Shown: positions 24,818-32,568 of the stretch, in pieces
How the letters are laid out: each line of letters begins with the position of its first letter
Position numbering within the stretch: the stretch's first letter is position 1
Origin: JAUXFS01 sp050329575
Lineage (GTDB): Bacteria > Pseudomonadota > Alphaproteobacteria > Rhodospirillales > Defluviicoccaceae
Assembly: GCA_050329575.1 (NCBI GenBank)
Contig: JBHJOP010000115.1
Span: 1 to 42,590, forward strand
Length of the DNA stretch: 42,590 bases
Reading direction: 5' to 3'
Notes under the pieces: model-generated
What the model was told of the DNA's origin: nothing
The model's database searches: none
Seen by the model: the letters and a program-made list of their open reading frames with translations, nothing else
Position numbers and translations under genes: made by a program

Positions 24818-25507
24818 ATGAACGGTGGCTACCAATATCTAGATATCATACTATTTGCTCTTGTTGCGGCCTTCCTCATTCTGCGGCTTCGCAACGTTCT
24901 CGGTCGCCGGGATGGGCATCAAGGGCCGGCGCGCGGTCCTTTCGGAACCTCACCGAAGGCCGAACAAACCGATGACAAGGTGGTCCGCCTGCCCGATCGA
25001 GGCGATCAAGGTCCGGAACCGACCGCGGAATCCACCACCAGCGAAAGCGCGACGCCGCTCCAGGCGGGCTTGACGCACATTAAGATCGCCGATCCCAACT
25101 TCGGTCCAAACGAGTTTCTGTCCGGCGCGCGAATTGCGTTCGAGCTGATTCTCACCGCTTATGCGGCCGGCGACACCGCCACCCTCAAGCCATTGTTGAG
25201 CCCCGAGGTCTTCGGCAACTTCTCACAGTCGATCCGCGAACGGGAGCGGGCCAAGAAAACGATGGAAACCACTCTGGTCGGCATCAAGTCGACGGAGATC
25301 GTCGAGGCCTACATGGCCGGTCGCACCGCTCATTTGGCCGTGAAGTTCGTCAGCGAACAAATCACAGTGGTGCGCGACGAAAACGACCAGGTCGTCGAGG
25401 GTGACGCGAGCCAAGTCTCTGAGGTCACGGACTTCTGGACGTTCGCCCGCGACTCCCGCAGTGGTGATCCAAACTGGATCCTGGTTGCCACGGGCACCCT
25501 CGACTGA
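24818..25507 (+). CDS. Tim44/TimA-like inner-membrane adaptor protein
   Basis: A 229-residue protein with one N-terminal transmembrane segment (residues 8-24, ILFALVAAFLILRL), a charged variable linker, and a C-terminal Tim44-like domain from about residue 80 (FLSGARIAFELILTAYAAGD; final VTDFWTFARDSRSGDPNWIL). Mitochondrial Tim44 tethers Hsp70 to the import channel. Bacterial TimA proteins are thought to be membrane-associated, with unsettled roles. In alphaproteobacteria this gene commonly lies near secB/fxsA and before mltA, as here (22-base gap). Confidence 0.92.
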   Translation: MNGGYQYLDIILFALVAAFLILRLRNVLGRRDGHQGPARGPFGTSPKAEQTDDKVVRLPDRGDQGPEPTAESTTSESATPLQAGLTHIKIADPNFGPNEFLSGARIAFELILTAYAAGDTATLKPLLSPEVFGNFSQSIRERERAKKTMETTLVGIKSTEIVEAYMAGRTAHLAVKFVSEQITVVRDENDQVVEGDASQVSEVTDFWTFARDSRSGDPNWILVATGTLD

Positions 25508-25529
25508 GACCGCAACCCCCTGCCGTCGG

Positions 25530-26726
25530 ATGCTCCGGCGCGGTCTTACGGAGTTGGGTCGGTTCCGCCAAGCGCTCGCGGTCACCGCGGTAGCGGTGAT
25601 GGGAGTCGCTGTCACCGGCTGCGCACCGCAGCCGACCTTGGGGCTCGGCCTGCGGCCCGTCGCGTTTGAGGATCTGCCTGGCTGGACTGCCGATCGCCAT
25701 AGCGACGCCCTGCCGGCCCTGTGGCGATCGTGCGCACGGCTGACGGGGCGGCCGGACGGACAATCGCTGGGGGCAGACGAAATCGCCGGGACCGTCGTCG
25801 ACTGGCGGGAGATCTGCGCGGCGGCGGCCGAAATCCCGGCCGACGACCCCGATTCCGCCCGGCGATTCATCGAGCAGCGGTTCATACCCCATCTGGTCAT
25901 CGATGGTGGGCAGTCGGAAGGGCTGTTCACCGGCTACTACGAAGCGGAGTTGCGTGGTTCCCGAACCCGCAACGGGCCGTACCGGGTGCCCATCTACCGG
26001 CGACCCGACGATCTGGTGACCGTCGATCTCGGGCTGTTTCGTCCGGAGTGGCGGGGCCAGACGCTGGTCGGCCGTCAACGGGAGGGGCGAATCGTGCCCT
26101 ATGCCACCCGGTCCGAAATCGAGGCCGGCGTGCTGGCCGGCAAGGGCCTTGAGCTGTTGTGGGTCGACGATCCCGTCGACGCCTTCTTCCTCCACATCCA
26201 GGGTTCGGGGCGGATCGTGCTGGACGACGGCGGGGAGATGCGGGTGGGCTTCGCTGGGCGCAACGGTCACCCTTACGTCGCGATCGGGCGCGAACTGATC
26301 GAACGGGGAGCGATCCCCCGCGAGCAGATGTCGATGCAAGCGATCCGCGCCTGGCTCGCACGTCATCCCGATCAGGCGCCGGCGCTGCTGGCGTCCAATC
26401 CATCATTCATCTTCTTTCGTGTCATCGATGGCGAGGGCCCCGTCGGCGCGCAAGGCGTGACACTAACGGCGGGGCGCAGCCTGGCCGTCGATCCGGCGTT
26501 CGTCCCTCTCGGCGTGCCGATCTGGATGGACACCTTCGATCCGCGCGATCCGCAGCGGCCGTTGCGTCGCTTGGTCGTCGCCCAGGACACCGGTGCGGCG
26601 ATCAAGGGCGCGGTGCGTGGCGATTTGTTCTGGGGGTCCGGCGAAGTCGCGGCCGTCGCCGCCGGAATGATGAGGGCGCGCGGCCGCTACTTTCTGTTGC
26701 TGCCGCGAAGGGCCACGGCCGGATAA
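25530..26726 (+). CDS. mltA: Membrane-bound lytic murein transglycosylase A
   Basis: A 398-residue lipoprotein (lipobox AVTGC around residue 35) that cleaves peptidoglycan to anhydro-muropeptides. The MltA domain contains LFTGYYEAELRGSRTR and YATRSEIE. The C-terminal 3D domain carries the catalytic aspartate in VAQDTGAAIKGAVRGDLF followed by WGSG. The ATG at 25530 gives the expected signal peptide; a longer frame reaching back into the Tim44-like gene is not credible. It is 22 bases after that gene and probably shares its transcript. The 211 bases to the next, converging gene hold an 18-base perfect GC palindrome at 26739-26756 but no clear terminator. Confidence 0.94.
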   Translation: MLRRGLTELGRFRQALAVTAVAVMGVAVTGCAPQPTLGLGLRPVAFEDLPGWTADRHSDALPALWRSCARLTGRPDGQSLGADEIAGTVVDWREICAAAAEIPADDPDSARRFIEQRFIPHLVIDGGQSEGLFTGYYEAELRGSRTRNGPYRVPIYRRPDDLVTVDLGLFRPEWRGQTLVGRQREGRIVPYATRSEIEAGVLAGKGLELLWVDDPVDAFFLHIQGSGRIVLDDGGEMRVGFAGRNGHPYVAIGRELIERGAIPREQMSMQAIRAWLARHPDQAPALLASNPSFIFFRVIDGEGPVGAQGVTLTAGRSLAVDPAFVPLGVPIWMDTFDPRDPQRPLRRLVVAQDTGAAIKGAVRGDLFWGSGEVAAVAAGMMRARGRYFLLLPRRATAG

Positions 26727-26937
26727 TGCGACGATCGCCGTCCGCGCGCGCGGACGACCATCGATCCTCGTGCTGCCGGCGGCGCCGTCAGGATCCTCGG
26801 TGTAGGGTTCTCGGATTCCGCGTTCCTTGCGCAAGGAGTTCTCCCATTCGAGTATCCGGCCTGTGTCCGTGCCTTCTCGTCGGTGCTCGCTCCGGCGGGC
26901 CACGGCCGCAGCCGATCGGAGCCGCCTCGTCGCGGTG

Positions 26938-27336
26938 TCATATGCTGCCGAGGTCGGTGGCAAAGGCGACGGCAATCCCCTCGTCGCCGGGACGGTACTG
27001 GCAGGCCAATCGCATCCGGGCAGAGGTGCCAGAGCACCCGGGCACGGCGGTGAGGGCAGAAGCCCGCTCCGCCGCCGACAGAACCAGTTGCTCCGCCGCG
27101 GTCAGACCGGCAAGCCGGGTGCTGCCCATCGAGATCGTCTCCACCCGCACCTGACAGGCGCCGCAGGCGCCACCCTCGCAGCCGAACGGGATCGGGATTC
27201 CGTGAGCGCGAGCGATCGCGAGCAATGTCGGCCGCGGGCCTGGATGAATTGCTGTCGGCACCTCGACATCAACCCGTTTCGCTCCGCCCGCCCAGCAAAA
27301 ACGGATCGTTGCCAAGGTGCCTGCCCTCCGTTCCAT
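26938..27336 (-). CDS. Plant-type [2Fe-2S] ferredoxin
   Basis: A 132-residue protein with a beta-grasp ferredoxin fold. Cluster ligands are Cys53, Cys58 and Cys61 (FGCEGGACGACQV), then Cys112 (RLACQYRPGDEG), the usual spacing of soluble plant-type [2Fe-2S] ferredoxins. Cys101 is extra. The ATG at 27336 is used; a GTG two codons upstream is also possible. It has no adjacent oxygenase or reductase gene, so partners are unknown. It converges with mltA and diverges from the module at 27507. Confidence 0.85.
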   Translation of the reverse strand: MERRAGTLATIRFCWAGGAKRVDVEVPTAIHPGPRPTLLAIARAHGIPIPFGCEGGACGACQVRVETISMGSTRLAGLTAAEQLVLSAAERASALTAVPGCSGTSARMRLACQYRPGDEGIAVAFATDLGSI

Positions 27337-27469
27337 TTCCACGCTGCCGCTCCGCGGCTCCGGTTGGCTGGCCGATCAACCGGCCTCGACCGCTCCCCAA
27401 GGTCGTATGATAGGTTGACGCAGACGACAAGCGGTTCACATTGATTTCGATCCGGAGGCGCGTTCGGGA

Positions 27470-27497
27470 TTGCGAAATATAGCGATAGCTATATAAT
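27470..27497 (+). promoter_or_regulatory. Promoter with overlapping palindromic operator
   Basis: TTGCGA at 27470-27475 and a perfect TATAAT at 27492-27497 are separated by 16 bases. An inverted repeat, ATATAGC/GCTATAT with a 4-base spacer (27477-27494), fills the space between them and overlaps the -10. This is the layout expected for an autorepressed operon whose regulator is the XRE protein at 27935. Transcription would start around 27504, so the first mRNA would be almost leaderless. Confidence 0.7.
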
Positions 27498-27506
27498 GAG
27501 GGTGGC

Positions 27507-27938
27507 GTGCGTTACGTGCGACTGGGTGAGGTATCTTCGAAGGACGAACTCCTGGCCGTGGTCCGAAATGCACGCGGACCCCGGAAGCTGCAGGTGGCGG
27601 AGTTGCTGGCGATCTGTTCGGGAGTCGAGAAATCGGGTTTTGCGGCCGAGCGCAAGCGACTGGACGCGATCAGTGGCGGCGCGGTGCGGCGGATCGACGA
27701 AACTTGGCAAGCGCTGCCGGCACGGGCGACGGAGATCGATGGTCCCGGCTTTGTCTACTCCGGCGGGCGACCGAAGACGGTGGAGCCGTCGATCTGGGCC
27801 GTACTCGAGGTCGACGCCGCCGGCCGGACGCTCACTCTGGTCAAGATCGTCGACACGTTCACGGGCGGCCAGGACGAGGAGCGTGAGTTGCTTGCCGATG
27901 CGCAGGACCGAAAGGAGAGAGGTGAACGGACAGCATGA
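27507..27938 (+). CDS. Unknown protein, first gene of XRE-linked module
   Basis: A 143-residue protein I cannot assign to a family. It starts with GTG only ~10 bases after the -10 box. The N-terminal half is helical and basic (LLAVVRNARGPRKLQVAELL). The middle contains VLEVDAAGRTLTLVKIVDTF, which reads like beta strands, and the tail is highly charged (DAQDRKERGERTA). No signal peptide or membrane segment is seen. The stop overlaps the start of the XRE regulator (ATGA), the arrangement of toxin-first HigBA-like pairs. A toxin role is inferred from context alone. Confidence 0.6.
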   Translation: MRYVRLGEVSSKDELLAVVRNARGPRKLQVAELLAICSGVEKSGFAAERKRLDAISGGAVRRIDETWQALPARATEIDGPGFVYSGGRPKTVEPSIWAVLEVDAAGRTLTLVKIVDTFTGGQDEERELLADAQDRKERGERTA

Positions 27939-28510
27939 CCAAACCGTCGATCGACGACCTGATTGCGGACCTGCGCCGCGACGATGGCTATGACGAGGCA
28001 TTCGAGGTGGTGCGGCTGGTGCGCGCTGCCGGCGATCTGCTGGCTCGGATGCGCGAACGCCGCGGTCTAACCCAGACCGAACTCGCGGTGAAGCTCGGGG
28101 TGACGCCTGGGCGCATCTGGCAGCTGGAGAGCGGGACGCTGCGCAATGCGCCGAACCTGAAGACGATCGCCCGCTGGGCCCGCGCGTGCGGCGAGGCCGT
28201 CGACATCGCGGCATCCGGCGATCGCGTCCCCAACGCTCCGGCCGTCGATGTCGAGACCATCGCCGCTCGCGCCGTAGAGACCGCGCGCGGCCGAACCCGC
28301 GGGGTCGCTGCGGTCCCGATCGCCACCGTCGGTGTGATCGATCCGCGCGCAGTGGCCGTCGCCGCGACTGCCGTCGCCAACGCCCTGGCGATGGCGGGGT
28401 TGGGACATGTCGGGGTGGCGGCCGGCACGCCGCGGCGGATTGGCGACCGTGTCGAGCTTCGATTGATCCTCGGCCCCGAAACGCCGGTGCAGGAGATCGA
28501 GACCGGCTGA
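27935..28510 (+). CDS. XRE-family helix-turn-helix regulator
   Basis: A 191-residue protein. Residues 38-85 form a Cro/C1-type helix-turn-helix (RERRGLTQTELAVKLGVTPG then LESGTLRNAPNLKTIARWAR), as in HigA-like antitoxins and small repressors. About 100 further residues are Ala/Val/Arg-rich and end in RIGDRVELRLILGPETPV, a possible small C-terminal domain that I do not recognise. It probably binds the palindrome at 27477-27494 and represses its own operon. It overlaps the upstream unknown gene by four bases and lies 25 bases before a small membrane-protein gene. Confidence 0.8.
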   Translation: MTKPSIDDLIADLRRDDGYDEAFEVVRLVRAAGDLLARMRERRGLTQTELAVKLGVTPGRIWQLESGTLRNAPNLKTIARWARACGEAVDIAASGDRVPNAPAVDVETIAARAVETARGRTRGVAAVPIATVGVIDPRAVAVAATAVANALAMAGLGHVGVAAGTPRRIGDRVELRLILGPETPVQEIETG

Positions 28511-28535
28511 GCCGGGTCTGCCGGACGTCACCGTT

Positions 28536-28844
28536 ATGGTCGAATGGCTCGTCTGCGTCGTGAACGGCACCGCCGCCGGCATGCTCGCCGCGGCGAGCGG
28601 CTTTGCCGGCTCCTTCGTTCTCTTGTGGGCGTCGTGGCGCTCCGTTGGCATCCGCGAGGCGCTGCTCAACGTCGAGACGATCGACACCACGGATCAGACC
28701 TTGAAGGAAGCAGCGGTGATCCTGGCGCAAAAGCTCAACCAGGATCAGTTGGCGGCAATCCGCGGCGAACGCCGCCTCTACCTGATCGGAGTCTCGCTGC
28801 TGGCGGTGGCGTTCGCTCTCTCCTTCCTGCGAGAGTTGGTGTGA
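28536..28844 (+). CDS. Small two-span membrane protein of the XRE-linked module
   Basis: A 102-residue protein with two predicted membrane spans, about residues 5-30 (VVNGTAAGMLAAASGFAGSF) and 80-98 (LYLIGVSLLAVAFALSF). They flank a soluble helical segment (ETIDTTDQTLKEAAVILAQK). I do not recognise a family. It follows the XRE gene by 25 bases in the same direction, so it is probably the third gene of the same operon. It faces the HAD gene, which converges 57 bases beyond. Confidence 0.6.
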   Translation: MVEWLVCVVNGTAAGMLAAASGFAGSFVLLWASWRSVGIREALLNVETIDTTDQTLKEAAVILAQKLNQDQLAAIRGERRLYLIGVSLLAVAFALSFLRELV

Positions 28845-28901
28845 GGACCGAGCGATCCTCTGTCGACCCGTCGCGCGCAGGACGGCCGAGAGCAGTGTCG
28901 A

Positions 28902-29660
28902 TCACGCCTCGCGATCGAGGAGGGACTCGAGGTCGCTGAGGCCGTCGATCACCCAGTCGGCATCGGACGCCAGCGCTGCCAGCGAGCCGCTACCGCCGAG
29001 AACCCCGACACAGATCCCGACGCCGGCGCGCCGGCCCATCAAGATGTCGCGGCGGCTGTCGCCGACGACCATCACCTCCGACGGAGCCAGACCGGCGGTG
29101 GCGCAGAAGGCCTCGACCATGCCCGGATCCGGCTTGTCGGGGTAGCCGCTGTCGCAACCCGCGACGAAAGCGAGGCAATCGACAATGCCGAACCGAGCGA
29201 GCGATGCCATGGCGCCGTCGTAGCTGTCGTTGGTGGCGACGCCGAGGATGAGGCCGCGCCCCGTCAGGCGTTCGAACAGCGCTCCGAGATCGGTGACCGG
29301 GCGCGCCGAACGGGCGGTCACGGCGTTGAACACCGCCGCCAGAAACACTGCCGGATCGACCTCGCCGCCGCCGTGATGCCGTCCGGGCGGCAACGCCGCC
29401 ATCCATAGTGCGGCGATCTCGTGGATGCTGCCGCACGCTAGCACGGAGTCTGCGTCGATGCGGTCAGACACCCCGTTCCAACCTCCGACGGCGAGCAATC
29501 GGGCCGCGAGGGCGGCATCGCCGCTGACGAACGCCAAAGCTCCCCGTCGATACGCCGGCTGCCAGGTGGCGTCGAAATCGACCAGGGTTCCGTCCTTGTC
29601 GAACAGGATGCCGCGCACTGCTGCAGCGGCACGGGCGCCGGGCGCAATGCTGCGGATCAT
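28902..29660 (-). CDS. HAD-superfamily phosphatase linked to phosphonate-type ABC operon
   Basis: A 252-residue HAD hydrolase of the phosphoglycolate phosphatase-like group. Motif I is FDKDGTLVD (about residues 20-28), motif II lies in GVATNDS, the conserved lysine is in YPDKPDPGM, and motif III/IV is MVVGDSRRDI. Motif I has DKD, the phosphatase pattern, rather than the DWAG form expected of phosphonoacetaldehyde hydrolase PhnX. The start ATG at 29660 overlaps the permease stop by four bases, tying it to the ABC operon. The substrate is unknown; a phosphate ester linked to the imported compound is plausible. Confidence 0.85.
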   Translation of the reverse strand: MIRSIAPGARAAAAVRGILFDKDGTLVDFDATWQPAYRRGALAFVSGDAALAARLLAVGGWNGVSDRIDADSVLACGSIHEIAALWMAALPPGRHHGGGEVDPAVFLAAVFNAVTARSARPVTDLGALFERLTGRGLILGVATNDSYDGAMASLARFGIVDCLAFVAGCDSGYPDKPDPGMVEAFCATAGLAPSEVMVVGDSRRDILMGRRAGVGICVGVLGGSGSLAALASDADWVIDGLSDLESLLDREA

Positions 29661-31369
29661 CGCGTTCGCCAACCCTGGGTCCGCTTTTCGATGCCGAGGG
29701 TCAGGAGCGCGTGAAGGACGCGGGCTGCGACGCAGGTGTAGGCGATCATCATCGCCATCGCCGCCGCCGGCGCGATGTCGCCGGCATCGTCCATGTTGAG
29801 AACGGCGACGGAGGCGAGAGTGGTGTTGGTGGAATACAGAAACACCACCGCCGAGACGGTTGTCATCGCGTTCAGGAACAAATACATCGAAATGTCGAGT
29901 ACCGCCGGCAGGCACACCGGCACGGTGACCCGGGCGAAGGTGCGATAGATCGGAGTCTTCAGCGATGCGGCCACCGATTCGAACTCTGGATCCATCTGTT
30001 TTAGTGCCGTCAAAGCGGTCAGGTGACTCACGGTATAGAAGTGGACGAGGGTGGCGATGACCAGGATCGCCATCGTTCCGTAGAGGAAGTTGAACGGATT
30101 GGCGGGGTTGTTGAAGAAGAAGATATAGGCGAGGCCGAGGACCATCCCCGGCACCGCCAACGGCACCATCGCGAGCATGTGCACGGCGGTGCGGCCGAAC
30201 GCTAAGCCGCGTCCCTTCTCCATCAAGTAGGCAGCGACGAAGACGACCGCGGTTCCGATGACCGCGGTGTAGAGCGACATCCGGATCGAATTGAAGTAAG
30301 CCCGCCAGCCGCCGCCGTCCATGACGTTGAAATCGTAGTTGGCCAGGGTCAGCGACAGATTGTACGGCCATAGCTTGACCAGTGCAGCGTACTGCGCCAT
30401 CCCCAGCATGCCGAGGATCATGAGCGCGACGATCGAGCAGTAGACCAGCATCGCGAGATCGCGGCCGCGGCTCGGCTTCGGCGTATACGGGACGGCGCGG
30501 GCCGACAACAGCGCCGTCTGCTTCTTCTGGACCATCCGATCGACGGCAAAGGCGACCACCGCCGGCAGCAACAGGATCACCGACACCACCGCGCCCATCT
30601 GGAAGTTCTGCTGGCCGATCACCTGCTTGTAGACATCGGTCGCCAGCATGTTGAAGTTGCCGCCGATCACCTTGGGCACACCGAAATCCGTGAACACCAG
30701 GGTGAAGATCACGAACCCGGCACTGATCAGGCCATACTTCGCGCTCGGCAGCGTCACCGTGAAGAAGGTTCGCGTCTTGCTTGCGCGTAGCGCCTCGGCC
30801 GCCTCGTAGAGCCGCGCATCGGTGATCGACAGCGCGGTGACGACGATCATCAGCGCATGGGGGAACACCCAGTAGCAGGACCCGATGACGATGCCGATCG
30901 GTCCGTAGATGCTCTCGCCCATCAGCAACCCCTTGGCGAGCCCCTGGTTGCCGAACCAGTAAATCAACGAGATGCCGCCGAGCAGCGATGGCGTCAGCAG
31001 CGGGATCAGCGCCACCAGCCGGAAGAAGCCCTTGAACGGCATGCAGGTGCGCGTGAGGGCGTAGCCGTAGACGAAGGCGCTGACGAGCACGATGACGGTG
31101 GCGACGAGAGCGACGTTAAAGCTGTTGTAGGCCGATAGAAACAGCGACGGCGTCGAGAAATAGTGGACGAAGTTGGCGAGCCCGACAAAGTCGCCACCCT
31201 TGTCCTCCATGCTCTTCGACATCATCACGTAGAGCGGCAGCAGCACGCTGATCACCAGAAAGGCGACGATGCCGATCAACCCGCCGCGCATCATCCGATC
31301 ATCGCGGGCGATCGCCTGGCGCACCGGGCGCGCGGTTGGCAGGGCGCCGGCGCCGCCGCCGTCGCTCAT
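29657..31369 (-). CDS. Fused ABC permease (aminoethylphosphonate/iron-type)
   Basis: A 570-residue inner-membrane permease with two binding-protein-dependent transport domains in one chain, about 12 spans. The first half has GGISLIYWFGNQGLAKGLL and a loop with ALRASKTRTFFTVTLP. The second has AVPGMVLGLAYIFFF and SLKTPIYRTFARVTVP; these EAA-type loops contact the ATPase. Such fused permeases occur in the FbpB/PhnU-like group that imports ferric iron or 2-aminoethylphosphonate, and the neighbouring binding protein favours the latter. It overlaps the ATPase gene by four bases upstream and the HAD gene downstream. Confidence 0.9.
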   Translation of the reverse strand: MSDGGGAGALPTARPVRQAIARDDRMMRGGLIGIVAFLVISVLLPLYVMMSKSMEDKGGDFVGLANFVHYFSTPSLFLSAYNSFNVALVATVIVLVSAFVYGYALTRTCMPFKGFFRLVALIPLLTPSLLGGISLIYWFGNQGLAKGLLMGESIYGPIGIVIGSCYWVFPHALMIVVTALSITDARLYEAAEALRASKTRTFFTVTLPSAKYGLISAGFVIFTLVFTDFGVPKVIGGNFNMLATDVYKQVIGQQNFQMGAVVSVILLLPAVVAFAVDRMVQKKQTALLSARAVPYTPKPSRGRDLAMLVYCSIVALMILGMLGMAQYAALVKLWPYNLSLTLANYDFNVMDGGGWRAYFNSIRMSLYTAVIGTAVVFVAAYLMEKGRGLAFGRTAVHMLAMVPLAVPGMVLGLAYIFFFNNPANPFNFLYGTMAILVIATLVHFYTVSHLTALTALKQMDPEFESVAASLKTPIYRTFARVTVPVCLPAVLDISMYLFLNAMTTVSAVVFLYSTNTTLASVAVLNMDDAGDIAPAAAMAMMIAYTCVAARVLHALLTLGIEKRTQGWRTR

Positions 31370-32460
31370 GGCCGCTCTGCTGGAAAGATCCGGATGAATT
31401 CAGGAGGTAGCCGCACCGGCAAACGGGAGCCGACCCCAAGCCGCTTGCGGCGGACCAGGTTGACCGAGAAATCGGCGTTGATCGGGTGTCCGCCGAAGGC
31501 GTCGCTGTCGAGGTCGGCGCGGTAGAACGAGCCGAGGAAGCCGAGAGTCTTGATGGCGACATCGATGACGTTGTCGTCGTCGTCCCGGAGATCCTGGGCA
31601 TCGATGTCCTCGGTGCGGATGCCGACCGTGACCGGCGTCCCGACCGGCATCCCGTCGGTGTCGCAGCCGAGCAGCATCGCGCCGGATCGTACGCGGTCGG
31701 GCGCGACGACGGTGCCCGGCACGAAGTTGGTCGAGCCGATGAACCGGGCGACGAAGGCGGTGCGTGGCCGGCCGTAGATCTCTTCCGGGGTGCCGACCTG
31801 CTCGATCACGCCGTCGTTCATGACGACGATGCGATCGGCCATCGTCAACGCCTCCTCCTGGTCGTGGGTGACCATGACGGTGGTCACGCCGATGCGGCGT
31901 TGAAGCTCCTTGATCTCGGCGCGCAGGTGCACGCGGACCCGGGCGTCGAGCGCGCTCAGCGGCTCGTCGAGCAGCAGCAGACCCGGTGAGGTCGCCATCG
32001 CGCGCGCCAGCGCCACCCGCTGCTGCTGGCCGCCGGAGAGCTGCGCCGGGTATTTGTGGCCCTGATCGGAGAGGCCGACCAGTTCCAACAGTTCCGTGAC
32101 TCTGGTGCGCACCCCGTCGGCCGGGACGCGGGTGTTCTCAAGACCGTAGGCGGTGTTCTTGAACACCGTGAGGTTGGGGAACAGGGCGTAGGACTGGAAG
32201 ACGATTCCGAAGTCCCGGCTCGAAGGCGGCAGTGCCGAGATGTCTCGCCCGTTCTGGACGATGGTACCCTGGGTCTGGATGTCGAGGCCGGCGATTGCCC
32301 GCAGAAGCGTCGTCTTGCCGCAACCGGAGGGGCCGAGGAAGCAGACGAACTCTCCTTCGTGAACCTCCAAGGAGATATCCTGCAACGCCGTGAAGTCACC
32401 GAAGCGCTTGGTGACTCCGGAGATCTGCAGATAGGGTCCCGCGCGCTCACCCTTCGCCAT
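31366..32460 (-). CDS. ABC transporter ATP-binding protein (PhnT-like)
   Basis: A 364-residue ATPase powering import through the fused permease. Walker A GPSGCGKT is at 43-50, the Q-loop lies in IVFQSYALFPNL, signature LSGGQQQR at 141-148, Walker B LLLLDEP at 161-167, and the switch histidine is in MVTHDQEE. The C-terminal ~120 residues form a TOBE-type regulatory domain. It resembles the PotA/FbpC/PhnT group. Start ATG is at 32460. The preceding 108-base gap contains a strong hairpin that may attenuate transcription relative to the binding-protein gene. Confidence 0.93.
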   Translation of the reverse strand: MAKGERAGPYLQISGVTKRFGDFTALQDISLEVHEGEFVCFLGPSGCGKTTLLRAIAGLDIQTQGTIVQNGRDISALPPSSRDFGIVFQSYALFPNLTVFKNTAYGLENTRVPADGVRTRVTELLELVGLSDQGHKYPAQLSGGQQQRVALARAMATSPGLLLLDEPLSALDARVRVHLRAEIKELQRRIGVTTVMVTHDQEEALTMADRIVVMNDGVIEQVGTPEEIYGRPRTAFVARFIGSTNFVPGTVVAPDRVRSGAMLLGCDTDGMPVGTPVTVGIRTEDIDAQDLRDDDDNVIDVAIKTLGFLGSFYRADLDSDAFGGHPINADFSVNLVRRKRLGVGSRLPVRLPPEFIRIFPAERP

Positions 32461-32505
32461 GACTATCCTGGCTCCGGTTCCCGCTGGTATGAGGACCTGC
32501 GAGCA

Positions 32506-32546
32506 AAAACCGCCGCCCGGTCTCCGGGCGCCCCGACCGGGCGGCG
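32506..32546 (-). terminator. Intrinsic terminator or attenuator inside ABC operon
   Basis: A perfect 12-base inverted repeat (arms 32511-32522 and 32535-32546) with a 12-base loop. On the reverse strand it is followed by GTTTTTGC. It lies between the binding-protein gene and the ATPase gene, so partial termination would give much more binding protein than transporter, a common design. Confidence 0.75.
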
Positions 32547-32568
32547 CTTTCCGAACGTCGCCGGCCGG

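Noticed and set aside
26739..26756. An 18-base perfect GC palindrome after mltA, as a terminator
   Set aside because: No T-run follows on either strand, so it cannot be called an intrinsic terminator.
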